DNA of 64,000 nucleotides from Rhodoluna sp. (lineage in GTDB: Bacteria; Actinomycetota; Actinomycetes; Actinomycetales; Microbacteriaceae), in NCBI GenBank assembly GCA_024641985.1, contig JAHEBZ010000001.1:1-64000 (forward strand). Reading direction: 5' to 3'. The notes beneath the pieces are model-generated. The model was not told the origin of the DNA. It did not search any database and worked only from the letters and a program-made list of their open reading frames with translations. Below are positions 1-9,019 of this stretch, piece by piece. A program made the position numbers and the translations under genes. Position 1 is the stretch's first letter; each line of letters starts with the position of its first letter.

Positions 1-263
1 ACGTCTACATCCTTTCAAAGGATGAGGGTGGCCGTCACAACCCGTTCTACGCAAACTACCGCCCACAGTTCTACTTCCGTACCACTGACGTGACTGGTGT
101 TATCACCCTTCCTGCAGGTACCGAAATGGTTATGCCTGGCGACACCACCGAAATGTCGGTTGAGCTAATCCAGCCAATCGCCATGGAAGAGGGTCTACGT
201 TTCGCTATCCGTGAGGGTGGCCGTACCGTAGGTGCAGGAACCGTTACCAAGATCACCAAGTAA
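1..263 (+). CDS. tuf: Elongation factor Tu, C-terminal fragment (5' end outside window)
   Basis: Frame 3 reads [86 protein letters not shown], typical EF-Tu domain 3. Confidence 0.98.
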   Translation, partial: VYILSKDEGGRHNPFYANYRPQFYFRTTDVTGVITLPAGTEMVMPGDTTEMSVELIQPIAMEEGLRFAIREGGRTVGAGTVTKITK

Positions 264-285
264 TTTCGATTACTTTTGATTTCAG

Positions 286-315
286 AAATCCCCCAGCCTT
301 TTGGCTGGGGGATTT
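286..315 (+). terminator. Rho-independent terminator of tuf
   Basis: aaatcccccagcc-tttt-ggctgggggattt perfect 13-bp stem just after tuf stop. Confidence 0.9.
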
Positions 316-362
316 CGCTTTAACCTATGCTTGACTAATTCGACTCGACGAGGAGTTCAAAG

Positions 363-1808
363 ATGACCAAGCCGAAGTACGCAAGCGCGCTCGACATCAA
401 GCGCCCCATCATGCCGGGCTTCTACCCCGACCCCTCGATTGTGCGCGTTGGCGAAACTTTTTATCTTGCAAACTCAACCTTTGAATATGGGCCAGGTGTG
501 CCTATCCATTCATCCGCGGATTTAGTGAACTGGAAGTTCGAGGGGCACTCATTGCCGACCGCGCGGCACATGAACATTGCCGGCATGGAAAACTCGATGG
601 GTATTTTTGCGCCAACGCTGCGCCACCACAACGGCAAGTTTTATATGATCACCACATTGACCGACGGAAAGTGGCAGCTTTTGGTAACGGCCGATACCCC
701 CGCCGGCCCATGGAGTGACCCGGTTCGGATCGATCTGTTTGGCATCGACCCAGACCTCTTCTGGGATGACAACGGTGACTGCTACATGACCTACGCTTCG
801 GTGCCGCTGGACGGCATTGGTCAGGTCAAAATTGACACCGAAACCGGACACGTTCTTGGTGAGCCTTACTTGATTACGCAGGGCACGGGCGGCAAATTTC
901 CAGAGGGTGCCCACATTTACAAGGTGGGCGACTGGTTCTATTTGCTAATCGCCGAAGGTGGCACTGAGCGCGGCCACGCAGTAACCGTGGCTCGCTCGAA
1001 AAGTGTTTCTGGGCCCTTTGAGTTCGATCTTAAATCTCCACTACTCACCAATCGCGGCACAAATTTCAAGATTCAGAGCACTGGTCACGCCGATTTAGTT
1101 CAACGGGTCGATGGCCATTGGGCGATGGTGTTTCACGGCACTCGGCCAAAAGGCTCTAGTCCCGAGTGGCACATCATGGGCCGAGAAACCTGTGCTGTTG
1201 AAATTGAATGGTGCGATGGCTGGCCGGTGCTTGGCCCACCGATTGAACCGGCTTCAGACCCTAGCGTTGTCGAAGTTCTAGATTCCAACAGCGAGCTGCC
1301 CGCCGACTGGATCTCGGTTGGTTCGTTTCCGGTCGACAACTGCAAAAAGACACCGAACGGCTTGCTTTTCAACGGTTTTGTGGCACGTCGCCAAACCACT
1401 CAACATTTTGAGTTGGTTGCCAACTTTGAGTCATCAACACCACACGGCATTGGAGTTGGCATCGACGGCCGTCACCACCTGGGGCTCATGAAGTGGGGTA
1501 ACGAGGTCAAAGCCACCTGGACAATCGGGGATCACCGAACCGACATAGGTGCGGTTGAAGTTGGCGACAGAGAATTTGAATTTGTGATTCGAAGCGTTGC
1601 CATGGAAGGGGGTTTTCACGCGCCGGTTGGCCCAGACAAGTTGCACTGCTCGGTGCGTTTCAGCGATGGTTCCGAGTTAGAAGTTGCGGCGCTTGATGGG
1701 CGGTACATCAGCACCGAAGTTGCCGGCGGCATGACCGGACGCGTGATTGGTGTGCTTGCTTTCGAGTCTGCACTGCTAACAAAGTGGAGTTACAAGAGCG
1801 CTTCGTAA
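363..1808 (+). CDS. Glycoside hydrolase family 43 protein (beta-xylosidase/arabinofuranosidase-like)
   Basis: N-terminal RPIMPGFYPDPSIVRVGETFYLANSTFEYGPGVPIHSSADLVNW is the GH43 beta-propeller signature; FPEGAHIYKVGDWFYLLIAEGGT also typical; C-terminal beta-sandwich region. Confidence 0.88.
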   Translation: MTKPKYASALDIKRPIMPGFYPDPSIVRVGETFYLANSTFEYGPGVPIHSSADLVNWKFEGHSLPTARHMNIAGMENSMGIFAPTLRHHNGKFYMITTLTDGKWQLLVTADTPAGPWSDPVRIDLFGIDPDLFWDDNGDCYMTYASVPLDGIGQVKIDTETGHVLGEPYLITQGTGGKFPEGAHIYKVGDWFYLLIAEGGTERGHAVTVARSKSVSGPFEFDLKSPLLTNRGTNFKIQSTGHADLVQRVDGHWAMVFHGTRPKGSSPEWHIMGRETCAVEIEWCDGWPVLGPPIEPASDPSVVEVLDSNSELPADWISVGSFPVDNCKKTPNGLLFNGFVARRQTTQHFELVANFESSTPHGIGVGIDGRHHLGLMKWGNEVKATWTIGDHRTDIGAVEVGDREFEFVIRSVAMEGGFHAPVGPDKLHCSVRFSDGSELEVAALDGRYISTEVAGGMTGRVIGVLAFESALLTKWSYKSAS

Positions 1809-2797
1809 AGCAGTTTGTGCTCGGCAACAACATCAAACGACGAAAACTCGGCAAGTTCGTGCCATTCGTGGCCGCCCCACTCGCTCGTGACAAAGCCTTC
1901 GAAGCCCTGCTCTGTAAGCGCTTTGATGAGTTCAGCGGTTGGGTCGCTGATTGCACCAGCTTGGTCATCGGTATCCCAAAACTTTAGGTGCACACCCCTC
2001 ACTAGGGGCATTGCCTCGGCCCAGTCGCTAACCTTTGCCTTGCCCATGCGAGTGACAAGCGAGAGCAAAAGCGATGTTGCGGCAGTTGAGGGGGATGACG
2101 GCAGCCATTTGCCAAAAATCACTGGTCGAAGTTCGCTCAGGCTCAGGTTTGTCCAGGCACCAACCAACTCGCCTACCTGCTGCTGGCTAAACCCCGAATG
2201 CCCAAGTGCATCAACAAAACTTGGTGGCAATGATCTCATGCAAAGACTCGAATCGAAAAGCAGGCCAAAGTTGGGCGAATTTAGTTCGCGCATTAGGTCT
2301 AGGTTTTCTTTTACCGGCGATGAGCCCACCTCTTGGGTTCCCTGAACTTCGAGCACCAAAGTGACTCCAAGCCTCTCGGCTATCGGCACAATCTCGCGAA
2401 GCTCATCCAGGCTGGCAAACCCCAGCCCAAGCCGAGCAAACCCAGCACCCAACTCTGCCGCTAGCTCAAGTTGCACTCGCACCTGTGCCACCACTTGGTC
2501 GTGATCTAGAAACTTTGCTTGGGCCACAGTGCGATCGATGTAGATGCCCAACTGCCCAACCTTGGCACCGTATTTTGCCAGCACGGCTTTGGTGTCTTCA
2601 ACCTGCTTTGCCGGCGGGCGGGGGTAGTTTCTGAAGTGCTGGGGGCCATCAAGTTCGACAATCTTTGACAGCCCTGAGGCAAGAACGTCGTCAAGTAGTT
2701 CGCATGCGCTGCGCTCGGCAGCCATTAGTTCATTCGAAAAAGAAAATAGGGTTACGGCCCACTGGCCTTGCCACGCTGTCTGATTCATGCACACCAA
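1790..2797 (-). CDS. Sugar phosphate isomerase/epimerase-like TIM barrel, diverged paralogue of the two C-glycoside-deglycosidase-alpha-like proteins at 18324 and 19781
   Basis: Shares VTLFSFSNE...RNYP...LEV...VHLKFWD...TSEWGGHEW layout with the other two proteins; real start may be the internal M (MNQTAWQG). Confidence 0.7.
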   Translation of the reverse strand: MVCMNQTAWQGQWAVTLFSFSNELMAAERSACELLDDVLASGLSKIVELDGPQHFRNYPRPPAKQVEDTKAVLAKYGAKVGQLGIYIDRTVAQAKFLDHDQVVAQVRVQLELAAELGAGFARLGLGFASLDELREIVPIAERLGVTLVLEVQGTQEVGSSPVKENLDLMRELNSPNFGLLFDSSLCMRSLPPSFVDALGHSGFSQQQVGELVGAWTNLSLSELRPVIFGKWLPSSPSTAATSLLLSLVTRMGKAKVSDWAEAMPLVRGVHLKFWDTDDQAGAISDPTAELIKALTEQGFEGFVTSEWGGHEWHELAEFSSFDVVAEHKLLYEALL

Positions 2798-2800
2798 CTT

Positions 2801-2817
2801 ACTTAGGTAGACTAAGT
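2801..2817. promoter_or_regulatory. Candidate operator, inverted repeat ACTTAG-GTAGA-CTAAGT in the divergent intergenic region
   Basis: Perfect 6-bp arms; core TTAGGTAGACTAA matches TTAGGTAAACTAA at 6580-6592. Confidence 0.5.
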
Positions 2818-2897
2818 CAAAACTTTTGTTGAAAAAGAGTCTAAGTATCTAGGCTAAGGCAATCGTTGTTCGAAGATCACGAAGAAGTGGAATCGTT

Positions 2898-3278
2898 ATG
2901 ACGCTCACCAGTCAAGTAATTGTGGCCGATGAAATTGACCGCAGAGGTGACTTCATCGAGATGAGCATTGGGCTGCCCTGGTTTCGGTCGCTTCGCATGT
3001 CGCACATCATTGGCCTCACCGCTTCGGCAGATCAAGGGCCAGCTTCGCCGATCGAGATGTTGATCAACGGCAACTGGCACAACGTTGCCGCGCTCGGCCA
3101 GTTAACTGACCTTGAATGGTATCCGCAAGACCGCCAAACCATCAGATTTGTCGAACCCCGGCAACAATTCGAACTCTATTTATCTTTCGAACTTTTGATG
3201 CCAAACCTATTTATGGGCCCGCAACACCCGGTGGTAATAACCACTTCGGCCAAGCAGGCGGTGGCTGTTGCCAGCTGA
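2898..3278 (+). CDS. DUF6379 / C-glycoside deglycosidase beta-subunit-like small protein
   Basis: GLPWFRSLRMSHI...LINGNWH...DLEWYPQDRQTIRF resembles PWYRSL/PWYRAL, LNGQ/INGV and W..QD/W..AD motifs in the proteins at 17908 and 19376. Confidence 0.65.
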   Translation: MTLTSQVIVADEIDRRGDFIEMSIGLPWFRSLRMSHIIGLTASADQGPASPIEMLINGNWHNVAALGQLTDLEWYPQDRQTIRFVEPRQQFELYLSFELLMPNLFMGPQHPVVITTSAKQAVAVAS

Positions 3279-6200
3279 TTTTTGGCACCAGATATTTACG
3301 CCAACCTCAGCATCGAGGCCTCGGGTGTGGTGGCACTGGATGAACGGCAACATAGACACCGAAGGTTTGATAGCAGACCTCGATTGGATGCAACGTGTTG
3401 GCATCGGTGGGGCTCAAATTTTTGAAGGCGGCATGGGCTCACCCCAGGTGGTGCAGAACAGGTTGGTCTATGGATCGCCTGAGTGGTACGACGCATTCAC
3501 GGCCGCGCTTACTGCGGCTAGTGAAAAAGGGATCGAAATCTCGGTTGCCTCTAGCGGTGGGTGGAGTGTTTTGGGGGCGCCCTGGGTGAAACCAGAGAAC
3601 GCGATGAAAAAGTTTGTGTGGTCTGAAACGCTTGTGAGGGGCGGTCAGTCGGCCCACCCGCTCAACCCGCTGCCTAATTGCGAGGGGCCGTTTCAAGATC
3701 TGACCAAGTGGGCGCGCGATCAAAGGTTTAGTTTTGGCGGCGATGTGGCTTGTTTCGCCATACCTCACAACGATAATTTCACCCGGCTTCTGCCCGCATC
3801 GATCGAAGTTAGTCGCGATTTCACCGGTGATCTAGCTGCGTTGAACGACTCAAAATTTGGCTCCTGGATTTCGATGCAGCGGGACGTTACTAAAACCGAT
3901 GAAGTTTTTGTAACTTACAGGTTCGAGAGTCTAACCACGATTGGTTCGGCCCAGATCGGTGTTGCCGGGCCAATAGGTTTCGGTGCACCCGAGCTGGCCA
4001 ACGCATACCTGCAGGTGAGTGCCGATGGGGTGGAATTCACCGAAATCGCATCATTTGAGATGAGCGAAACTATGGGCCAAATGGGTGAAACCGCGAGTCG
4101 AACATTGTCTTTTGACCCTGTGCAGGCCAAAGCCGTGCGGCTTAGGCTATGCGGTAAACCTCTTGGCGAAAGTTTGCCAGCCATGATGCCTGGGGTTAGC
4201 CCACTTGGTTTCAAGCCAAAAGATTTCGATAAATTCATGCTTGCCGAATTTGCCTTGCACTCGGGTGGCAGGGTTCACGCGGCCGAATACAAGTCAGCCT
4301 TTTCAATTTCGGCCGACTATTTCTCGCTGAACAAGCGTGTCGAGCACAAACAAGTCATTGACCCCTCGACCATAATCGATGTCACACAATTCATTGATGA
4401 GAATGACGTGCTGAACTGGGTTGCGCCCGAGGGGGAATGGCAGATCATCAGAATCGGCTACTCGCTCACCGGTCACGAAAACGGCCCGGCTCCGGCAGAG
4501 GCCACCGGTCTCGAAGTCGACAAGCTTGACCCGGTGCGCATCAGCAGTTATCTCGAAACCTTTTTCACCCCACTGTTTGCAGAACTTGAAAGTCGTGGGT
4601 TGAGCGCTTCGAGCATCCAAGCAATTTTGACCGACAGCATTGAATCGCGTTCGCAAAACTTTACCGAAGGCATTTTTGACGAGTTCGAAAAACGCAGAGG
4701 TTATTCGATGCGTCAGTGGCTTCCCGCAATAGCCGGTTGGGTAGTCGGTTCGACCGGGGCTACCGATAAATTCTTGTATGACTTTAGGCTCACCCTCAGC
4801 GATTTGGTAAGCGACTGCATGTATCGCCTCATAAAAGAGTTTGCGCATTCAAATGGTGCCCGCTATTACAGCGAGGCGCTCGAAGACAGCAGGCCTCAGC
4901 TGGGCGATGACCTTGAAATGCGCTCTCACGCCGATGTGCCAATGGGTGCGATGTGGTCTTGGCTCGAGGGTGAGTTGCCAAAGCAAACCTATTTGGCCGA
5001 CCTAAAAGGCGCATCATCGGTGGCCCACGTTTATGGCAAGTCACACACCGGCTGTGAATCATTTAGCACCTTCGGCAGGCCATTCGTGTGGTCTCCGCAA
5101 GAGCTCAAGAGAGTCGCCGACCTCGAGCTAGCCTTGGGCGTCACGCTCTTCAACATTCACTCGTCGCCGCATCAGCCTTCGGTTATAACCGGTCCAGGCG
5201 TAACCCTGACCCCAACGCTTGGGCAGGTTTTCACTCGAAACGAAACCTGGGCCGAAATGGCCGGGCCATGGGTCGAATACATCGCCCGTGCCAGTCACGT
5301 TCTTAATCAGGGCAAGCCGGTCGCCGAAATTCTTTATTTCACCGGATGCGAGGCACCCGTGACAGGCATTTGGGGCTCGGCAGAGTTCGACGTGCCTTCG
5401 GGCTATGACTTTGACTTTGTTTCGGCCGATGGCTTGTTGAACAACATTTCGGCTGATGGCGGGAGGCTAGTATCTGCCCAGACGAGCTATTCGATTCTTT
5501 ATCTGGGCGGACACTCGGAGTTGTTGACCTGTGAAATCTTGCGAAAGGTGCTCTCGCTCGCCGAATCTGGCGTGAAAATTTTTGGGGCAAAGCCAACTTA
5601 TTCGCCATCGCTTGCCGATTCGCCAGAAGAATTTGATCGCCTGGCTGCTTCAATTTGGGGCAGTGCCAATGTTGCGGTGGTTGGCTCAATAGCCCAGGCC
5701 GTTGAAATCGCCAAGGCGCAAGGTTTGGTTGCTATCGACTGGCGGTTCAGTCAAAATGGCAAGCCTCTCGACTCGCGACTGATTGGGAATGCCGACTTGC
5801 GCTGCATTCGACGCGCACTTGATGGCAGCGACATCTACTTTGTTGCCAATGCCAAAAACCAACCCATCAAGTTTTTCGCCCGGTTCGCCGCATCTGGCGC
5901 ACACGCGTTCGTGTTTGATGCGGTTGACCCTACAAACAAACCGAAGCGAATCGCTGCCGACTCAATCGAACTCGATTTGACAGCATATGGGTCTTGTTTT
6001 GTCGTTATTTCAGATGATGAATCGGCTGCGCTCGCGTTTGATTTCGAATCAGGCACATCCACTGGTCTGACCGAAATTGATGAGTGGCAACTCGAAGTTT
6101 GTGGCGAGAAGTTAGTCACCGGTTCTACTTTTGACTTGGCGGCCAACGCCGATGAGCGAATTCGATACTTCTCGGGCGTCTTCGCGGCCAAGGCATCGTT

Positions 6201-6555
6201 CGAATTGACCGCCGAACAGGTTGGCGCGAGCGTAGGTGCGGTTGCCCTCACGCTTCCAGGCCTCACTGGCATTGCCGAGGTCTCAGTCAATGGAGCCTTT
6301 GTCGGCGTCGTTTGGGCAAAGGGTCAAACCATCGGTATCTCGGTAGCAACTAAAGCCGGCACAAACGAAATCTCGCTCAAGGTCGCAAACGGCTGGCGAA
6401 ACCGACTCATCGGCGATCAGCTGGGCAAGGCCGCATTCGAAGGCCAGTCAAAGACTTATCTGGCTTATCCAATCTTTGAACAAAATGCCGAACCTGCATC
6501 AAGTGGTCTGTTGTTGCCTGCGCAGCTCACATTTGCCATAGTGGAATCGTTATAA
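3268..6555 (+). CDS. Large glycoside hydrolase, GH106 (alpha-L-rhamnosidase)-like
   Basis: 1095 aa with RPRVWWHWMNGNIDTEGLIADLDWMQRVGIGGAQIFEGG near the N-terminus and a C-terminal beta-domain (AEVSVNGAFVGVVWAKGQ...NEISLKVANGWRNRLIGD); TTG start, overlaps the upstream gene by 11 bp. Confidence 0.72.
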   Translation: MPADFWHQIFTPTSASRPRVWWHWMNGNIDTEGLIADLDWMQRVGIGGAQIFEGGMGSPQVVQNRLVYGSPEWYDAFTAALTAASEKGIEISVASSGGWSVLGAPWVKPENAMKKFVWSETLVRGGQSAHPLNPLPNCEGPFQDLTKWARDQRFSFGGDVACFAIPHNDNFTRLLPASIEVSRDFTGDLAALNDSKFGSWISMQRDVTKTDEVFVTYRFESLTTIGSAQIGVAGPIGFGAPELANAYLQVSADGVEFTEIASFEMSETMGQMGETASRTLSFDPVQAKAVRLRLCGKPLGESLPAMMPGVSPLGFKPKDFDKFMLAEFALHSGGRVHAAEYKSAFSISADYFSLNKRVEHKQVIDPSTIIDVTQFIDENDVLNWVAPEGEWQIIRIGYSLTGHENGPAPAEATGLEVDKLDPVRISSYLETFFTPLFAELESRGLSASSIQAILTDSIESRSQNFTEGIFDEFEKRRGYSMRQWLPAIAGWVVGSTGATDKFLYDFRLTLSDLVSDCMYRLIKEFAHSNGARYYSEALEDSRPQLGDDLEMRSHADVPMGAMWSWLEGELPKQTYLADLKGASSVAHVYGKSHTGCESFSTFGRPFVWSPQELKRVADLELALGVTLFNIHSSPHQPSVITGPGVTLTPTLGQVFTRNETWAEMAGPWVEYIARASHVLNQGKPVAEILYFTGCEAPVTGIWGSAEFDVPSGYDFDFVSADGLLNNISADGGRLVSAQTSYSILYLGGHSELLTCEILRKVLSLAESGVKIFGAKPTYSPSLADSPEEFDRLAASIWGSANVAVVGSIAQAVEIAKAQGLVAIDWRFSQNGKPLDSRLIGNADLRCIRRALDGSDIYFVANAKNQPIKFFARFAASGAHAFVFDAVDPTNKPKRIAADSIELDLTAYGSCFVVISDDESAALAFDFESGTSTGLTEIDEWQLEVCGEKLVTGSTFDLAANADERIRYFSGVFAAKASFELTAEQVGASVGAVALTLPGLTGIAEVSVNGAFVGVVWAKGQTIGISVATKAGTNEISLKVANGWRNRLIGDQLGKAAFEGQSKTYLAYPIFEQNAEPASSGLLLPAQLTFAIVESL

Positions 6556-6579
6556 ACTTTCGCTGATTTACAGCAGAAG

Positions 6580-6592
6580 TTAGGTAAACTAA
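6580..6592. promoter_or_regulatory. Candidate operator TTAGGTAAACTAA upstream of the TIM-barrel gene at 6647
   Basis: One-base variant of the palindromic core at 2803-2815; imperfect dyad TTAG-N5-CTAA. Confidence 0.45.
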
Positions 6593-6646
6593 ATCCAATC
6601 AACGTGATTCCCGTTTTGGCAGGGTGCTGGTTCAGAGAGGAACCCC

Positions 6647-7408
6647 TTGACCACATTTGCCGCCAATATAGAACTGCTCTACACCGAACACGAAAAGTTC
6701 GAAGACCGAATCGCTGCCGCCGCTGCCGACGGTTTCAAATTTGTAGAAATGTGGATGTCTAGCCTTCAAGACGTGCATTCACTAGCCGCCGCCGCCAAAG
6801 ATCACGGCATTCAGTTCTCATCCGTGCTTGCCGAACCGCGCTTCAGCTTCACCATGCCAGGCGTAGACCTAAATGTATTTTTCGAGGGCCTCAAGAGCTC
6901 AATCGAAAATGCAAAAATCCTAGGTTCACCCCGTCTGGTGCTTGGTTCAGGAATGGGCTTTCCGGGCAAAAAGCGCCCTGCTCAGCTAGACACTCTGGCC
7001 GAGATCTTTAGCGATGCTGCCAAGGTTGCCGAAGAGGCCGGCATCGAGCTAGTGCTTGAGCCAGTGAACACTCGCCACGATCACCCGGGTGCATTGCTAG
7101 ACCGCACCGACGAGGCAATTTACATTGCACAAAAAGTGGCCTCACCAAACTTCAAGATTCTTTATGACATCTATCACTCGAGTGTCGAAGGCGAAAACGT
7201 CGTCGAGATGCTTGCCAAGCACAAGAACCTAATTGGTTATGTGCAGTTGGCCGATGCTCCGGGTCGTGGCGAGCCAGGCTCTGGCAACATCGACTGGAAC
7301 CCAATCATGGCCGCTGTTGCAGCCAACTATCAGGGTGTGGTCGGTCTCGAATTCTATCCAACCCAGGCAACATCTAAGTCGATCGAGTTCATCAATTCGT
7401 TCGCTTAA
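6647..7408 (+). CDS. Hydroxypyruvate isomerase-like TIM-barrel protein
   Basis: MTTFAANIELLYTEHEKFEDRIAAAAADGFKFVEMW... and LEPVNTRHDHPGALLDRTDEA...LYDIYHSSVEGENVVEML...YVQLADAPGRGEPGSGNIDW are Hyi-type motifs; TTG start. Confidence 0.85.
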   Translation: MTTFAANIELLYTEHEKFEDRIAAAAADGFKFVEMWMSSLQDVHSLAAAAKDHGIQFSSVLAEPRFSFTMPGVDLNVFFEGLKSSIENAKILGSPRLVLGSGMGFPGKKRPAQLDTLAEIFSDAAKVAEEAGIELVLEPVNTRHDHPGALLDRTDEAIYIAQKVASPNFKILYDIYHSSVEGENVVEMLAKHKNLIGYVQLADAPGRGEPGSGNIDWNPIMAAVAANYQGVVGLEFYPTQATSKSIEFINSFA

Positions 7409-7447
7409 ATCTCGCTAACTCTCTGAACCACAAGGCAAGGAACTCAA

Positions 7448-9019
7448 ATGTTAAACCCACACATAGTAATCGTAGGTAGTGGTCCAATCGGCGCTACCTA
7501 TGCTCGTGAAATTCTCGAGAACCACAAGACCGCAACTGTCACCATGCTCGAGATGGGTCCGCAACTAACCGAGATTCCTGGCCAATCTGTAAAAAACATC
7601 GCCAACGATGACGCCCGCGCTAAGGCTCGCGCCATGTCGCAGGGCCCTCAGGCCGATGAAGAAACTCGCGCAAAACTGGGTCTTCCATATCTACAAGAGG
7701 GCACTTTGACAGCACGTCAGGGTACTCACTTAATTGACTTTGGTGGCACAGGCAGTGGGCACTCTAAAAGCTTCCCGATGGCAGCCGTTGCAACGAATGT
7801 TGGCGGTCAGGGTGCCCACTGGACCTGTGCGGTTCCGCGCCCAGAGTTCAGCGAAAAAATTGACTTCATTGCCGAGGGCGAGTGGGAAACCATGATTTCT
7901 CGCGCTGAGGTTTTGCTGCGCGCAAACAAGACCCCATTTAGCAAGTCGCCAATCGGTGCCGCTATTCGCGCTGCACTCAAAGAAGAGTTCAAAGACATTT
8001 CTACCGACAAATACGAGCCATACTTCTTGCCGGTGTCAGCCGAAGAGCTTCCGGATGGCCGCATGCACTGGGGTGGCACCGACTTTGTTTTTGGCCCGCT
8101 TATCGAAAAGGGCAACCCGCTTGCCTCGCGCTTCACGCTCAAGCCGCTCACAATGGCCCGCAAAATATTGCTCGAGGGCAACAAAGCGGTTGGTGTTCTA
8201 ATCGAAGATGCGGTTACTGGCGAGCAGTCTGAATTGTTAGCCGACCGAGTTGTGGTTGCGGCCGATGCCATGCGCACCCCGCAGTTGCTTTGGGCTTCTG
8301 GCGTTCGCCCGCCCGCCCTTGGCCACTACCTAACCGAGCACCCGGTTTGTTTCAGTTCAATCGCACTCGACCCTAAAAAGCTGGCTACCTATGCAAGCGA
8401 GGCAGATTACGAGGCCGAGAAGGCGCTCGCTGCCCTTAGCCCAGGCGACCCGGTTAGCGGCGTCACGCGCGTCCCATTCGTCGAACCACTGCACCCATTC
8501 TCGGCGCAAATTATGTATGTCACCAAGCCGCCGTTCCCAATGGCCGACGACAACCCTTTGAAAAACCACTCATACGGATTTGCCATGGCTGGTTGGGGTG
8601 GCCGCAAGTTCCCTCGATTCGAGGACGCCGTGACTTTCGATGACAACGAGCTCGACTATCGCGGGTTTCCAAACATCAACGTCGAATATTCGCTCACCGA
8701 ACGTGAAGAGAAAGAAATGGAAGACGTCAAGGTGTTCATGCACCGCGCCGCCGATGCGCTTGGCGCTTTCGTGCCCGGCATGGGGGAGCCTCGCCTGATG
8801 ACCCCGGGCACCAGCCTGCACTACATGGGCACGCACCGAATTGGTCCTAATGATGACGGCACGAGCGTGTGCGACACCTATTCAAGAGTGTGGAACTACC
8901 AGAATCTCTACACCGGTGGCAATGGCACAATTCCTACGGCGAATGCGGTGAACCCAACCCTCACCAGCGTTGCAATTGCAGTGCGTGGGGCGCAAAAGCT
9001 CGTGTCTGAGCTTAACTAG
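7448..9019 (+). CDS. GMC-family FAD oxidoreductase, CarA/pyranose-oxidase-like (candidate C-glycoside 3-oxidase)
   Basis: HIVIVGSGPIGATYAREI Rossmann motif; VATNVGGQGAHWTCAVPRP; TPGTSLHYMGTHRIGPNDDGTSVCDTYSRVWNYQNLYTGGNGTIPTANAVNPTLTSVAIAVR C-terminal catalytic region. Confidence 0.85.
   Translation: MLNPHIVIVGSGPIGATYAREILENHKTATVTMLEMGPQLTEIPGQSVKNIANDDARAKARAMSQGPQADEETRAKLGLPYLQEGTLTARQGTHLIDFGGTGSGHSKSFPMAAVATNVGGQGAHWTCAVPRPEFSEKIDFIAEGEWETMISRAEVLLRANKTPFSKSPIGAAIRAALKEEFKDISTDKYEPYFLPVSAEELPDGRMHWGGTDFVFGPLIEKGNPLASRFTLKPLTMARKILLEGNKAVGVLIEDAVTGEQSELLADRVVVAADAMRTPQLLWASGVRPPALGHYLTEHPVCFSSIALDPKKLATYASEADYEAEKALAALSPGDPVSGVTRVPFVEPLHPFSAQIMYVTKPPFPMADDNPLKNHSYGFAMAGWGGRKFPRFEDAVTFDDNELDYRGFPNINVEYSLTEREEKEMEDVKVFMHRAADALGAFVPGMGEPRLMTPGTSLHYMGTHRIGPNDDGTSVCDTYSRVWNYQNLYTGGNGTIPTANAVNPTLTSVAIAVRGAQKLVSELN

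Noticed and set aside
4303-4848. 181-aa minus-strand ORF inside the GH106-like gene
   Set aside because: Fully embedded antisense frame without domain motifs.
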